Source of the DNA: Pantoea alhagi
Lineage (GTDB): Bacteria > Pseudomonadota > Gammaproteobacteria > Enterobacterales > Enterobacteriaceae
Direction of reading: 5' to 3'
DNA: 64,000 bases
Assembly (NCBI RefSeq): GCF_002101395.1
Contig: NZ_CP019706.1
Span: 1 to 64,000, forward strand
Shown piece after piece: positions 55,272-64,000 of this stretch. A program made the translations under genes and the position numbers. Position 1 is the stretch's first letter, and every line of letters starts with the position of its first letter. The notes under the pieces are model-generated. The model was not told the DNA's origin and did not search any database. It was given only the letters and a program-made list of their open reading frames with translations.

Positions 55272-57554
55272 ATGACCGAGCTCAATGAGAAACTGGCTGC
55301 CGCCTGGGAAGGCTTTACCGCAGGTGAATGGCAGAAATCAGTTAACGTTCGCGATTTTATTCAGAAAAACTATACGCCGTATGAAGGAGATGAATCCTTC
55401 CTGGCCGGTGCTACCGATGCAACAACCCAGCTGTGGAACAAAGTGCTGGAAGGCATCAAAATTGAAAACCGTACCCATGCGCCGGTTGATTTTGATACCA
55501 GCGTTGCAGCAACCATCACCTCACATGATGCAGGCTATATCGATCAGAGCCTGGAAAAAATTGTCGGCTTACAGACTGACGCTCCGCTGAAACGCGCCAT
55601 TATCCCCTTTGGCGGGATCAAAATGGTGGAAGGTTCCTGCAAAGCCTATAACCGCGAGCTGGATCCGCAGCTGAAAAAAATCTTTACCGAATACCGTAAA
55701 ACCCATAACCAAGGCGTGTTTGACGTTTACACTCCGGAAATTTTACGCTGCCGTAAATCTGGCGTGCTGACTGGTCTGCCGGACGCGTATGGTCGTGGCC
55801 GTATTATCGGCGACTACCGTCGTGTCGCGCTGTACGGTATCGATTATCTGATGCAGGATAAATTTGCACAGTTCACCTCCCTGCAGGACGATCTAATCAA
55901 TGGCGTTAATCTGGAAGCGACTATTCGTCTGCGTGAAGAGATTGCCGACCAGCATCGTGCGCTGGGCCAGCTGAAAGAGATGGCAGCAAGCTATGGCTGC
56001 GATATCTCTCGCCCGGCAACCAATGCGCGTGAAGCAGTACAGTGGACCTACTTCGGCTATCTGGCTGCAGTGAAATCACAAAACGGCGCAGCGATGTCCT
56101 TTGGCCGTGTTTCAACCTTCCTTGATGTCTTTATCGAACGCGACATGCAGGCAGGTAAACTGAGTGAGCAGGAAGCACAAGAGCTGATTGACCACCTGGT
56201 GATGAAACTGCGTATGGTGCGCTTCCTGCGTACACCGGAATATGATGAGCTCTTCTCTGGCGACCCGATTTGGGCAACGGAATCCCTGGCAGGTATGGGC
56301 CTGGATGGTCGTACGCTGGTGACAAAAACCACCTTCCGCTTCCTGAACACCCTGTACACTATGGGGCCGTCTCCGGAGCCGAACATGACCATTCTGTGGT
56401 CAGAACAGCTGCCGATTAACTTTAAAAAATATGCGGCTAAAGTCTCTATCGACACCTCATCCGTCCAGTATGAAAACGACGATCTGATGCGTCCGGACTT
56501 TGATAATGATGATTATGCCATCGCCTGCTGCGTAAGCCCGATGATTGTCGGCAAACAGATGCAGTTCTTCGGTGCACGCGCCAACCTCGCCAAAACGCTG
56601 CTGTACGCAATCAATGGCGGCGTCGATGAAAAAATGAAAATGCAGGTCGGCCCGAAAGAAGCGCCGATCATGGACGATGTGCTGGATTTCGATACCGTAA
56701 TGGCTCGTCTGGACCACTTTATGGACTGGCTGGCTAAACAGTATGTCACCGCGCTGAATATCATTCACTATATGCATGATAAATATAGCTATGAAGCGGC
56801 GCTGATGGCACTGCATGACCGTGACGTTTACCGCACCATGGCCTGTGGTATTGCCGGCCTGTCCGTAGCGGCAGACTCACTTTCAGCTATCAAATATGCC
56901 ACAGTAAAACCGATTCGCGATGAAGATGGTCTGGCAACAGATTTTGAAATCGAAGGTGAGTATCCGCAGTTTGGTAACAACGATCCGCGCGTTGATGATC
57001 TGGCCTGTGACCTGGTTGAACGTTTCATGAAGAAAATTCAGAAACTGAATACCTACCGCAACGCCGTACCGACTCAGTCAGTGCTGACCATTACTTCCAA
57101 TGTGGTTTACGGTAAGAAAACCGGTAACACCCCGGATGGCCGTCGTGCTGGCGCACCTTTCGGGCCCGGCGCAAACCCAATGCACGGTCGCGATCAGAAA
57201 GGCGCGGTAGCCTCGCTGACTTCTGTCGCTAAGCTGCCGTTTGCTTACGCTAAAGATGGTATCTCTTATACCTTCTCTATCGTACCGAACGCGCTGGGTA
57301 AAGATGACGATGTGCGTAAAACTAACCTGGCGGGTCTGATGGATGGTTACTTCCATCACGAAGCGGCGATTGAAGGCGGTCAGCATCTTAACGTTAACGT
57401 CATGAACCGTGAAATGCTGATGGATGCGATGGATCATCCGGAAAAATATCCGCAGCTGACCATTCGCGTTTCAGGTTATGCGGTACGTTTCAACTCGCTG
57501 ACTAAAGAACAGCAACAGGATGTTATTACACGTACTTTCACCCAGTCGCTGTAA
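55272..57554 (+). CDS. pflB: Pyruvate formate-lyase PflB
   Basis: PflB converts pyruvate and CoA to acetyl-CoA and formate in anaerobic growth with a glycyl radical. The 760 residues equal E. coli. The active-site cysteines are Cys419 and Cys420 (IACCVSP), and the radical glycine is Gly735 in RVSGYAVRF. AGAAGG precedes the start. It feeds formate to FocA and is activated by PflA, encoded downstream. Confidence 0.99.
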   Translation: MTELNEKLAAAWEGFTAGEWQKSVNVRDFIQKNYTPYEGDESFLAGATDATTQLWNKVLEGIKIENRTHAPVDFDTSVAATITSHDAGYIDQSLEKIVGLQTDAPLKRAIIPFGGIKMVEGSCKAYNRELDPQLKKIFTEYRKTHNQGVFDVYTPEILRCRKSGVLTGLPDAYGRGRIIGDYRRVALYGIDYLMQDKFAQFTSLQDDLINGVNLEATIRLREEIADQHRALGQLKEMAASYGCDISRPATNAREAVQWTYFGYLAAVKSQNGAAMSFGRVSTFLDVFIERDMQAGKLSEQEAQELIDHLVMKLRMVRFLRTPEYDELFSGDPIWATESLAGMGLDGRTLVTKTTFRFLNTLYTMGPSPEPNMTILWSEQLPINFKKYAAKVSIDTSSVQYENDDLMRPDFDNDDYAIACCVSPMIVGKQMQFFGARANLAKTLLYAINGGVDEKMKMQVGPKEAPIMDDVLDFDTVMARLDHFMDWLAKQYVTALNIIHYMHDKYSYEAALMALHDRDVYRTMACGIAGLSVAADSLSAIKYATVKPIRDEDGLATDFEIEGEYPQFGNNDPRVDDLACDLVERFMKKIQKLNTYRNAVPTQSVLTITSNVVYGKKTGNTPDGRRAGAPFGPGANPMHGRDQKGAVASLTSVAKLPFAYAKDGISYTFSIVPNALGKDDDVRKTNLAGLMDGYFHHEAAIEGGQHLNVNVMNREMLMDAMDHPEKYPQLTIRVSGYAVRFNSLTKEQQQDVITRTFTQSL

Positions 57555-57572
57555 TCGCCCCTTGTGCTAATA

Positions 57573-57596
57573 AAAGGCTCCTGCGGGAGCCTTTTT
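57573..57596 (+). terminator. pflB terminator
   Basis: AAAGGCTCC / GGAGCCTTT with a four-base loop is followed by T residues, 18 bases past the pflB stop. It separates pflB from pflA. Confidence 0.8.
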
Positions 57597-57609
57597 ACCA
57601 GCAGCCTGG

Positions 57610-57644
57610 TTTGCCAGAGATCTATACTGGGGTCATCTGGCAAA
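57610..57644. repeat. Interrupted inverted repeat upstream of pflA
   Basis: TTTGCCAG and CTGGCAAA are perfect eight-base arms separated by 19 bases. The spacer contains TATACT (57623-57628), a possible -10 element of a pflA promoter. Confidence 0.5.
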
Positions 57645-57683
57645 ACAGACTCACTTAACGCAGCAGCCATTAAAGACTGCGTC

Positions 57684-57698
57684 ACCTGCCGGGCAGGT
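57684..57698. repeat. Compact palindrome in the pflA leader
   Basis: ACCTGCC G GGCAGGT is a perfect palindrome with a single central base, 22 bases before the pflA start and next to its TTTGGAGA ribosome-binding region. It may be a protein-binding site rather than a hairpin, since the loop would be too small. Confidence 0.5.
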
Positions 57699-57720
57699 TC
57701 ACTTTGGAGAACGCATCGCA

Positions 57721-58464
57721 ATGTCATCATCCGTCGGTCGTATTCACTCATTCGAATCCTGTGGTACCGTTGATGGCCCAGGCATCCGCTTCATTACTTT
57801 TTTTCAGGGCTGCCTGATGCGCTGCCTTTACTGCCATAACCGCGATACCTGGGATACCCATGGCGGGAAAGAGGTTACGGTAGAAGAGCTGATGAGCGAT
57901 GTTCTTTCTTATCGCCATTTCATTAATGCCTCCGGCGGCGGCGTCACAGCCTCTGGTGGTGAAGCGATACTGCAGGCCGCTTTTGTTCGCGACTGGTTCC
58001 GCGCCTGTAAGGCGGAAGGTATTCATACCTGTCTTGATACCAATGGCTTTGTACGTCGTTACGATCCGGTGATTGATGAGCTGCTGGAGGTGACCGATCT
58101 GGTGATGCTCGATTTGAAACAGATTAATGACGATGTTCATCAAATTCTGGTTGGTGTCTCTAATCATCGCACCCTGGACTTTGCCCGCTATATTGCTAAA
58201 AAAGGCATTCGAACCTGGATACGCTACGTCATCGTGCCGGGCTATACCGATGACGATGACTCCGCGCATCGCCTTGGCGAATTTACGCGCGATATGCAAA
58301 ACGTCGAAAAGATTGAATTGCTCCCCTATCACGAGTTAGGCAAGCATAAATGGATCGCCATGGGGGAAGAATATAAGCTGGACGGGGTTAAACCGCCCAA
58401 GTCTGACACGATGGAACGCATCAAACATATTCTGGAAGGGTACGGTCATAAGGTCATGTATTAA
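57721..58464 (+). CDS. pflA: Pyruvate formate-lyase activating enzyme PflA
   Basis: PflA is the radical SAM enzyme that installs the glycyl radical in PflB. The iron-sulfur cluster cysteines are Cys31, Cys35 and Cys38 (CLMRCLYCHN), and GGGVTASGGEA is the SAM-contact motif. It has 247 residues (E. coli 246). TTTGGAGA lies upstream. A terminator and its own promoter region separate it from pflB. Confidence 0.97.
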   Translation: MSSSVGRIHSFESCGTVDGPGIRFITFFQGCLMRCLYCHNRDTWDTHGGKEVTVEELMSDVLSYRHFINASGGGVTASGGEAILQAAFVRDWFRACKAEGIHTCLDTNGFVRRYDPVIDELLEVTDLVMLDLKQINDDVHQILVGVSNHRTLDFARYIAKKGIRTWIRYVIVPGYTDDDDSAHRLGEFTRDMQNVEKIELLPYHELGKHKWIAMGEEYKLDGVKPPKSDTMERIKHILEGYGHKVMY

Positions 58465-58478
58465 TCCGTAACCCACTA

Positions 58479-58508
58479 AAAAGGGCGACCTCACCGTCGC
58501 CCTTTTTT
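58479..58508. terminator. Bidirectional terminator between pflA and ycaD
   Basis: AAGGGCGAC / GTCGCCCTT with a six-base loop has A-runs on the left and TTTTTT on the right, suiting both convergent genes. Confidence 0.85.
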
Positions 58509-58515
58509 ATTCTGA

Positions 58516-59667
58516 TTATGCCTGCGCCACAGGCGTAATATGATGGTCTGCTTTACGCAGCAGCATAACCAAATAGATGAACGCAACGGCGGCTATCATC
58601 ACAAACAGTAAGCGATCGGAGTAGTTTTGCATCAGCATCGCCGTCATACTCGGCCCTGCCAGGCTGCCAATGGTATAGCTCAGTAGCAGAGCCTGATTCA
58701 TCGCCACCAGTTCATGGTGCTTAACCGTCTCGCATGCCCATGACATGGCTACCGGATAAAGCGTAAAGCCGGCAGCGCCCAGGATAAACAGTGCCGGAAC
58801 CATAGCCATATTGCTGAGCATGGCAATCGAGCCGAGGATCACAATAAACACCTGCACGCGCAGCACCAGCAGACGACCGTAACGATCGGCCATACGCCCT
58901 ACCGGCCACTGCCCTACGATGCCCGCACTCACCAGTAACGCCATCCAGTAGCCGACGTTAGCGTCGCTGATCCCCTGATGAGAAAGATAGAGCGGCATCA
59001 GGCCATACAACGAGCCAAGTACAATGCCGGAAATAATGCAACCGTTGATGCCAAGCCGTGAGCTACGGCGACGGAGCATTGGCCACATGCGACCCGGCGC
59101 GCCATCTTCCTCACTCGCGGTAGTGGTGATCTTCATAAAGATAACCGGCAGTACGCCAGCGACAATCACGGCGGTGATCCAGGGCAAAACGTTCAGCAAT
59201 TCGGTAGAGACTTTACTTACCAGCAACTGACCGGCGACCGTGCCAAGATAGTAAACAATCATATAGGCAGCCAGCAGCTGACCGCGATTACGCAACGTGC
59301 CGCTACAAAGCAATGCGCTTTCCACTACCACCCAAATCCAGGCGCAGCCAATACCTGCTACCAGGCGCCAAAGCGTCCAGCTCCAGAAGCCCTCATTCAG
59401 CCCCAGCGCTACCGTGGCGACAGCAAAAACCAGCGAAGCAAAATAGTAGCTGCGATTAAATCCATAGTGCTTAATCAGCCAGCCCGCCAGTAAAGTCCCG
59501 ATAAGATTACCCGTGTAATAAGATGAGCTAACCACGCCTACCTGCCAGGTGGGAAGATTATCGTGTGTCAGCCACAGAGGCACGAGAGTATTAAGCACGG
59601 CAATAGAAACTGTCAGCAGCAGCAAGCCGCAGAGCAACAGCACAACGGGACGAGACCAGGTGAACAT
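58516..59667 (-). CDS. ycaD: Major facilitator superfamily transporter YcaD
   Basis: This is a 12-helix MFS permease of 383 residues (E. coli YcaD 382). LAGWLIKHYGFNRSYY and PVGRMADRYGRLLVLR show the cytoplasmic loop motif of the family. The substrate is unknown. It lies next to serS because the dmsABC and ycaC genes found there in E. coli are absent. Confidence 0.9.
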   Translation of the reverse strand: MFTWSRPVVLLLCGLLLLTVSIAVLNTLVPLWLTHDNLPTWQVGVVSSSYYTGNLIGTLLAGWLIKHYGFNRSYYFASLVFAVATVALGLNEGFWSWTLWRLVAGIGCAWIWVVVESALLCSGTLRNRGQLLAAYMIVYYLGTVAGQLLVSKVSTELLNVLPWITAVIVAGVLPVIFMKITTTASEEDGAPGRMWPMLRRRSSRLGINGCIISGIVLGSLYGLMPLYLSHQGISDANVGYWMALLVSAGIVGQWPVGRMADRYGRLLVLRVQVFIVILGSIAMLSNMAMVPALFILGAAGFTLYPVAMSWACETVKHHELVAMNQALLLSYTIGSLAGPSMTAMLMQNYSDRLLFVMIAAVAFIYLVMLLRKADHHITPVAQA

Positions 59668-59897
59668 TGGCTAAATCACAGGGAAGAAAAGAGAAAGTGC
59701 GCGAATATTGCCACTCTTGTTTTTAAAGTCAATCTGCCCGATTTACACGCCGCACAATTTGCCCTGGGCCGATTTAATATTTTTATCCTGAAAAGATTTT
59801 TGCAGAATAAAGTTTATACAGAAAAAGAAAGCCGCCCTTGTAAATCAGGGAATTATATTTATTGCTGCGAAAGATAACGATATATTTATTTTAATAA

Positions 59898-59928
59898 AAA
59901 AAGCCCGCCGGAATTAGCAGCGGGCCTG
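59898..59928 (-). terminator. serS terminator
   Basis: On the minus strand GCCCGC...GCGGGC with an 11-base loop is followed by seven T, 20 bases past the serS stop. The rest of the 278-base gap to ycaD is AT-rich and holds the ycaD promoter region. Confidence 0.75.
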
Positions 59929-59945
59929 ATAGTTCACGAAAGCTA

Positions 59946-61238
59946 TTAACCAATCATGGTTAATCCGCCCATATAAGGGCGCAGCACTTCTGGTACTTCG
60001 ATACGGCCATCAGCCTGCTGATAGTTTTCCAGCACCGCCACCAGCGTACGACCTACTGCCAGGCCTGAGCCATTCAGCGTATGAACCAGACGCGGTTTCT
60101 TATCATTCTTACTGCGGCAGCGCGCCTGCATACGGCGAGCCTGGAAATCCCACATATTAGAGCAGGAAGAGATCTCGCGGTAAGTATCCTGCGCCGGCAG
60201 CCAGACTTCCAGATCGTAAGTCTTCGCCGCGCTGGCCCCCATATCACCGGTGCAAAGCAGCACTTTACGGTAAGGCAGATTCAACAGCTGCAGCACTTTT
60301 TCCGCATGGCCCACCAGCTCTTCCAGTGCCTGCATGGAGTCTTCCGGACGAACAATCTGCACCATCTCAACTTTATCGAACTGGTGCATACGGATCAGTC
60401 CACGCGTATCACGGCCATAGGAGCCAGCTTCGGCACGGAAGCAAGGCGTATGGGCGGTGAGTTTAATCGGCAGGGACTCTTCCTCAACGATCTCGTCGCG
60501 GACCAGGTTGGTCAGCGGCACCTCGGCAGTTGGGATCAGCGCATAGTTGCTGCTGTCTGATTCCTCTTCCAGCGGGCGGGTATGAAACAGGTCTTCGCCA
60601 AATTTAGGCAGCTGTCCGGTACCAAACAGCGTGGCATGGTTAACCAGATAAGGCACATAGGTTTCGGTATAGCCATGCTGCTGCGTATGCAGATCGAGCA
60701 TGAACTGACCCAACGCACGATGCAGACGCGCAATCTGCCCCTGCATGACCACAAAACGGGAACCGGTCAGCTTAACAGCAGCGGCGAAATCCAGCCCTTT
60801 TGCCATTTCGCCAAGGTCAACGTGGTCGCGTACCGGGAAATCATACTGGCGCGGCTCGCCCCAGCGCAGAATTTCCTGATTTTCAGTCTCATCTTTGCCC
60901 AGCGGCACCTCATCTGCAGGCAGATTCGGTAACGCGAGAGAAAAATCACGGATTTGTTGCTGCAAGATATCCAGTTCGGCTTTAGCCGCATCCAGACGCT
61001 CGCCCAGCGCGTTAACTTCCTGACGCAGCGGCTCAATATCTTCCCCGCGCGCTTTAGCCTGCCCGATGGATTTGGAACGCGCATTACGCTCAGCCTGCAG
61101 GTTTTCCGTTTCTACCTGCAACACTTTACGGCGCTCTTCAAGAGAGAGCAGCGTTTCCACATCCAGTTTAAATCCTCGGCGTGCCAGTTTTTCTGCGACT
61201 GCGTCTGGCTCGTTACGCAGCAGATTGGGATCGAGCAT
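59946..61238 (-). CDS. serS: Seryl-tRNA synthetase
   Basis: SerS charges tRNA(Ser) and tRNA(Sec). The 430 residues equal E. coli. An N-terminal coiled coil (about 27-100) that reads the tRNA long arm is followed by the class II core, with motif 2 (TPCFRAEAGSYGRDTRGLIRMHQF) and motif 3 (GSGLAVGRTLVAVLENYQ). It begins MLDPNLLRNEPDAVAEKLARRGF as in E. coli and lies downstream of rarA. Confidence 0.98.
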   Translation of the reverse strand: MLDPNLLRNEPDAVAEKLARRGFKLDVETLLSLEERRKVLQVETENLQAERNARSKSIGQAKARGEDIEPLRQEVNALGERLDAAKAELDILQQQIRDFSLALPNLPADEVPLGKDETENQEILRWGEPRQYDFPVRDHVDLGEMAKGLDFAAAVKLTGSRFVVMQGQIARLHRALGQFMLDLHTQQHGYTETYVPYLVNHATLFGTGQLPKFGEDLFHTRPLEEESDSSNYALIPTAEVPLTNLVRDEIVEEESLPIKLTAHTPCFRAEAGSYGRDTRGLIRMHQFDKVEMVQIVRPEDSMQALEELVGHAEKVLQLLNLPYRKVLLCTGDMGASAAKTYDLEVWLPAQDTYREISSCSNMWDFQARRMQARCRSKNDKKPRLVHTLNGSGLAVGRTLVAVLENYQQADGRIEVPEVLRPYMGGLTMIG

Positions 61239-61337
61239 GCTTATCCTGTGCTTACTGTGATTAAAAAAAGGTTTTGAACCAAAGCGTTCCTTCAGGATCC
61301 ACCCGGCTATTGCGCTAACCTTACCGCAACGTCTGGG

Positions 61338-62681
61338 TTAGCGGTAGCGTTTTGTCGGGCTATTTTGATCCTGTTCCGCAAGCCAGGCGAGCTTTTCGCC
61401 AATTTTACCTTCCAGCCCGCGACTGGTGGGTTGGTAGTAACGCGTTTGCGCCATCTCAGCAGGGAAATAGTCTTCGCCGGCGGCATAGGCGTTTGGCTCA
61501 TCGTGCGCATAACGATACGCCTTGCCCAATCCCATCTCCTTCATTAATTTCGTTGGCGCATTACGCAGATGTTCCGGCACATCGAAATCGGGTTTTTCAC
61601 GCGCATCGCGCAGCGCGGCCTTAAAGGCGGTATACACCGCATTGCTTTTCGGTGCGCAGGCCAGATAAACAATCGCCTGGGCGATAGCGCGTTCGCCTTC
61701 TGCCGGGCCGACACGGGTAAAACAATCCCATGCGGCAATTGCCACCTGCATCGCTCGTGGATCGGCATTTCCTACATCTTCAGAAGCGATGGCCAGCAGA
61801 CGACGCGCAACATAGAGCGGATCGCCGCCCGCCGTAATGATACGGGCATACCAGTAGAGCGCAGCGTCAGGAGCAGAGCCGCGTACTGATTTATGCAACG
61901 CTGAAATCAGGTCGTAATAGCGATCGCCTTTATTATCAAAACGCGCTGCGCGTTCGCCGGATACCTCATTTAACAGCTGCGGCGTTAATTCCCGTTTGCC
62001 CTGCGCATCGCTTTCGGCCATATCCGCCATCATTTCCAGCGTATTCAGCGCGCGGCGCGCATCGCCATTCACCAGCTCGGCAATCATCCGGCGGGTTGAG
62101 TCAGGCAGGACGATATCCTCTTTGCCCAGCCCGCGCTCTTTATCGGTTAGCGCCTGCTGCAATACCGTTTCGATATCCTCTGTCGTCAGGGATTTCAGCA
62201 GATAAACGCGCGCGCGCGATAAAAGCGCGGAATTCAACTCAAAGGATGGATTTTCCGTGGTTGCGCCAATAAAGGTAATGGTACCGTCTTCTATATGGGG
62301 TAAAAACGCATCCTGTTGGCTTTTATTGAACCGATGCACCTCATCCACAAACAGAATGGTACGCCGCCCTGCCTGACGATTTTGACGTGCGCGTTCAATC
62401 GCTTCGCGTATCTCTTTAATGCCGGAGGTAACGGCAGAAATTCGTTCGACGTCGGCATTGCCGTAACGGCCAATCAGCTCAGCCAGCGTGGTTTTTCCGG
62501 TGCCGGGCGGGCCCCAAAGGATCATTGAATGGAGATGGCCTGCTTCAATAGCGCGCGTTAGCGGCTTATCCGGGGCCAACAGATGCTGCTGTCCGATATA
62601 CTGTTGCAGCGTGGTTGGCCGCATACGCGCGGCCAACGGTTGAAACTGCCCGGAAGAAAAATCAAGGGAGAGATTACTCAA
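61338..62681 (-). CDS. rarA: Replication-associated recombination ATPase RarA
   Basis: RarA (MgsA) is an AAA+ clamp-loader-like ATPase acting at stalled forks. The 447 residues equal E. coli. Walker A is GPPGTGKTTLAELIGRYG, Walker B is TILFVDEVHRF, and sensor 1 is FIGATTENPSFELN. It lies seven bases downstream of lolA, so the two are co-transcribed. Confidence 0.97.
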   Translation of the reverse strand: MSNLSLDFSSGQFQPLAARMRPTTLQQYIGQQHLLAPDKPLTRAIEAGHLHSMILWGPPGTGKTTLAELIGRYGNADVERISAVTSGIKEIREAIERARQNRQAGRRTILFVDEVHRFNKSQQDAFLPHIEDGTITFIGATTENPSFELNSALLSRARVYLLKSLTTEDIETVLQQALTDKERGLGKEDIVLPDSTRRMIAELVNGDARRALNTLEMMADMAESDAQGKRELTPQLLNEVSGERAARFDNKGDRYYDLISALHKSVRGSAPDAALYWYARIITAGGDPLYVARRLLAIASEDVGNADPRAMQVAIAAWDCFTRVGPAEGERAIAQAIVYLACAPKSNAVYTAFKAALRDAREKPDFDVPEHLRNAPTKLMKEMGLGKAYRYAHDEPNAYAAGEDYFPAEMAQTRYYQPTSRGLEGKIGEKLAWLAEQDQNSPTKRYR

Positions 62682-62688
62682 CTCAACC

Positions 62689-63300
62689 TCACTGACGTTG
62701 ATCGTCTACCGTCACCCCTTTCGGTGGCGTAAAAGTAAATTTATCTGCGCTGACCGGCCCATTATTTTGGCTTTTCAGCACGTAGCTGCTGCGCTGTCCA
62801 TCCTGCTCGATGGCGCTGAACTGATTAATGGTGCCGTTACCAGAAACGTTAATCATAAACTGTTTGAGATTACCGGCGTCTGTTTTCGGCGTCAGTTCAA
62901 AATTGTCGCCCTGCTGTTTCACATTATACTGTTTCCAGTCGCTGCTTTGATTACGGGCAATCAGCATAAACGGCGTATTGCTGGTGGCGCTGTTCAGCCA
63001 GGTAGCGCTGACCTGCTCCACGAAAGGATTGTAAAACCACAGGGTTTTACCGTCTGAAATAATAACGCTCTCATCCGGCGCGGTCATATGCCAGTTAAAC
63101 AGGTTGGGACGTTTTACCCACATTTCCCCTTCACCTTCCTGAACATTCGAACCGCTGCTGTCGGTAACCTTCTGGCTAAAGCTGGCGTGGAAGCTGCTGA
63201 CTTTGTCCAGACGCTGCTGTAATTCACTGGAAGCATCGGCCAGCGCACCGGCGGAGGTCAACGCTGAAAGTAAACCGCAAGCAAGTACTAATTTTTTCAT
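62689..63300 (-). CDS. lolA: Periplasmic lipoprotein carrier LolA
   Basis: LolA ferries lipoproteins from the inner-membrane LolCDE complex to LolB at the outer membrane. The signal peptide MKKLVLACGLLSALTSAGALA is cleaved before DASSELQQRLDKV. MWVKRPNLFNWHMTAPDE and LWFYNPFVEQVSATWL match E. coli LolA. The 203 residues equal E. coli. It follows ftsK on the same strand. Confidence 0.97.
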   Translation of the reverse strand: MKKLVLACGLLSALTSAGALADASSELQQRLDKVSSFHASFSQKVTDSSGSNVQEGEGEMWVKRPNLFNWHMTAPDESVIISDGKTLWFYNPFVEQVSATWLNSATSNTPFMLIARNQSSDWKQYNVKQQGDNFELTPKTDAGNLKQFMINVSGNGTINQFSAIEQDGQRSSYVLKSQNNGPVSADKFTFTPPKGVTVDDQRQ

Positions 63301-63435
63301 GACTACCGATTCCTTTTTAAGTCGTTATATTCCGCATCAGGCGGCCTTATTACACATTAGACTGACAATTCGCTTCCTGACAGGAGAAAATACTGAAAGC
63401 GACGCGGTTAGCCGTTTCTGATGTTTAAATAAACA

Positions 63436-63459
63436 ACGGGCCGGATTTTACCGGCCCGT
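63436..63459 (-). terminator. ftsK terminator
   Basis: ACGGGCCGG / CCGGCCCGT with a six-base loop is followed on the minus strand by TTGTTTATTT, 30 bases past the ftsK stop. Confidence 0.75.
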
Positions 63460-63489
63460 ATAGCGTCTGACAGCACAAACGCTGTTTTA

Positions 63490-64000
63490 TTACATTTCGT
63501 GCGGCGGCGGCGCAAGAACTTCACGGTTACCGTTATGCCCAGGCGGAGAGACGATAGCCTGTACCTCCATCTGCTCAATAATACGCGCGGCGCGGTTATA
63601 ACCGATACGGAACTGACGCTGAACGCCAGAAATCGAAGCACGGCGTTTTTCCACCACAAAGGCTACTGCCTGATCGAACAGCGGATCCAACTCTTCGTCG
63701 CCGCCATCCAGGCCCAGGCCGCCACCGTCGCCTTCTTCGCCCGCCGTAATGCTTTCAATATACTGCGGACGACCACGCGCTTTCCAGTCCTGTACCACCG
63801 CATGCACTTCCTGGTCGCGTACAAAGGCACCGTGAACACGCACCGGAATCGAGGAGTTTGGCGGCATATAGAGCATATCGCCCATCCCCAGCAGGGATTC
63901 CGCACCGCCCTGATCAAGGATCGTACGGGAGTCAATTTTACTGGATACGGTAAAGGCGATACGCGTCGGAATGTTAGCCTTAATCAGGCCGGTAATCACA
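63490..64000 (-). CDS. ftsK: DNA translocase FtsK, C-terminal part
   Basis: FtsK pumps DNA at the division septum toward dif and activates XerCD. Only the last 169 codons are inside the window; the gene continues past the right edge. The visible part covers the end of the RecA-like motor (VSSKIDSRTILDQGGAESLLGMGDMLY) and the KOPS-reading winged-helix gamma domain (VEKRRASISGVQRQFRIGYNRAARIIEQME), ending at APPPHEM. The ATPase motifs and N-terminal membrane domain are outside the window. Confidence 0.97.
   Translation of the reverse strand, partial: VITGLIKANIPTRIAFTVSSKIDSRTILDQGGAESLLGMGDMLYMPPNSSIPVRVHGAFVRDQEVHAVVQDWKARGRPQYIESITAGEEGDGGGLGLDGGDEELDPLFDQAVAFVVEKRRASISGVQRQFRIGYNRAARIIEQMEVQAIVSPPGHNGNREVLAPPPHEM

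Noticed and set aside
1..64000. Search for tRNA, rRNA, CRISPR, insertion sequences and prophage
   Set aside because: No cloverleaf with CCA-type ends, direct-repeat array, transposase or phage gene was seen. Nearly every base belongs to syntenic core genes or short intergenic gaps.
1..64000. matS sites inside the window
   Set aside because: I noticed no GTGACRNYGTCAC match on reading, though an exact search was not possible. In E. coli matS sites begin beyond matP toward dif, so absence here is expected.

Overview
The window is a contiguous piece of an enterobacterial core chromosome. Gene content, gene order and protein sequences match the Escherichia coli K-12 ftsK-to-matP segment (about 20-22 min), read here in the opposite direction. 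Several E. coli accessory genes are missing and the proteins are diverged, which fits a member of Enterobacterales outside Escherichia/Salmonella. Erwiniaceae (Pantoea, Mixta, Erwinia) is my best inference. I saw no rRNA, tRNA, insertion sequence, prophage, CRISPR array or obvious horizontally acquired island.

Layout. 1-3.2 kb: matP (apparently frameshifted), lonH, fabA with its FadR/FabR operator region, rmf. 3.5-11 kb: leftward pqiABC lipid-transport operon, uup and rlmL. 11.2-14 kb: ycbX, zapC, pyrD. 14.3-18.6 kb: complete ssuEADCB alkanesulfonate operon. 18.7-27.2 kb: pepN, pncB, asnS, ompF, aspC. 27.2-30.5 kb: gloC, mepK, ldtD. 30.6-37.9 kb: cmoM-mukF-mukE-mukB. 38-46.2 kb: elyC, kdsB-ycaR, ycaQ, lpxK-msbA-comEC. 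46.4-51.9 kb: serC-aroA, cmk, rpsA, ihfB. 52.2-58.5 kb: ycaO, focA-pflB, pflA. 58.5-64 kb: ycaD, serS, rarA, lolA and the 3' end of ftsK.

Functional themes are chromosome organisation and segregation (MatP, MukBEF, FtsK, IHF-beta, ZapC), envelope building (FabA, KdsB, LpxK, MsbA, LolA, LdtD, MepK, ElyC, PqiABC, OmpF), translation (RpsA, RMF, RlmKL, CmoM, AsnS, SerS, Uup), anaerobic pyruvate/formate metabolism (FocA, PflB, PflA), sulfur scavenging (SsuEADCB) and amino acid, nucleotide and NAD metabolism.

I found no convincing new multigene system. The observations most worth checking are the single-base frameshift that removes the DNA-binding half of MatP; a leader hairpin that could hide the comEC ribosome-binding site and start codon, with a CRP-S-like site upstream; paired repeats in front of pflA; a terminator-like hairpin inside serC-aroA; and one-sided KOPS-like motifs that place dif to the left of the window.
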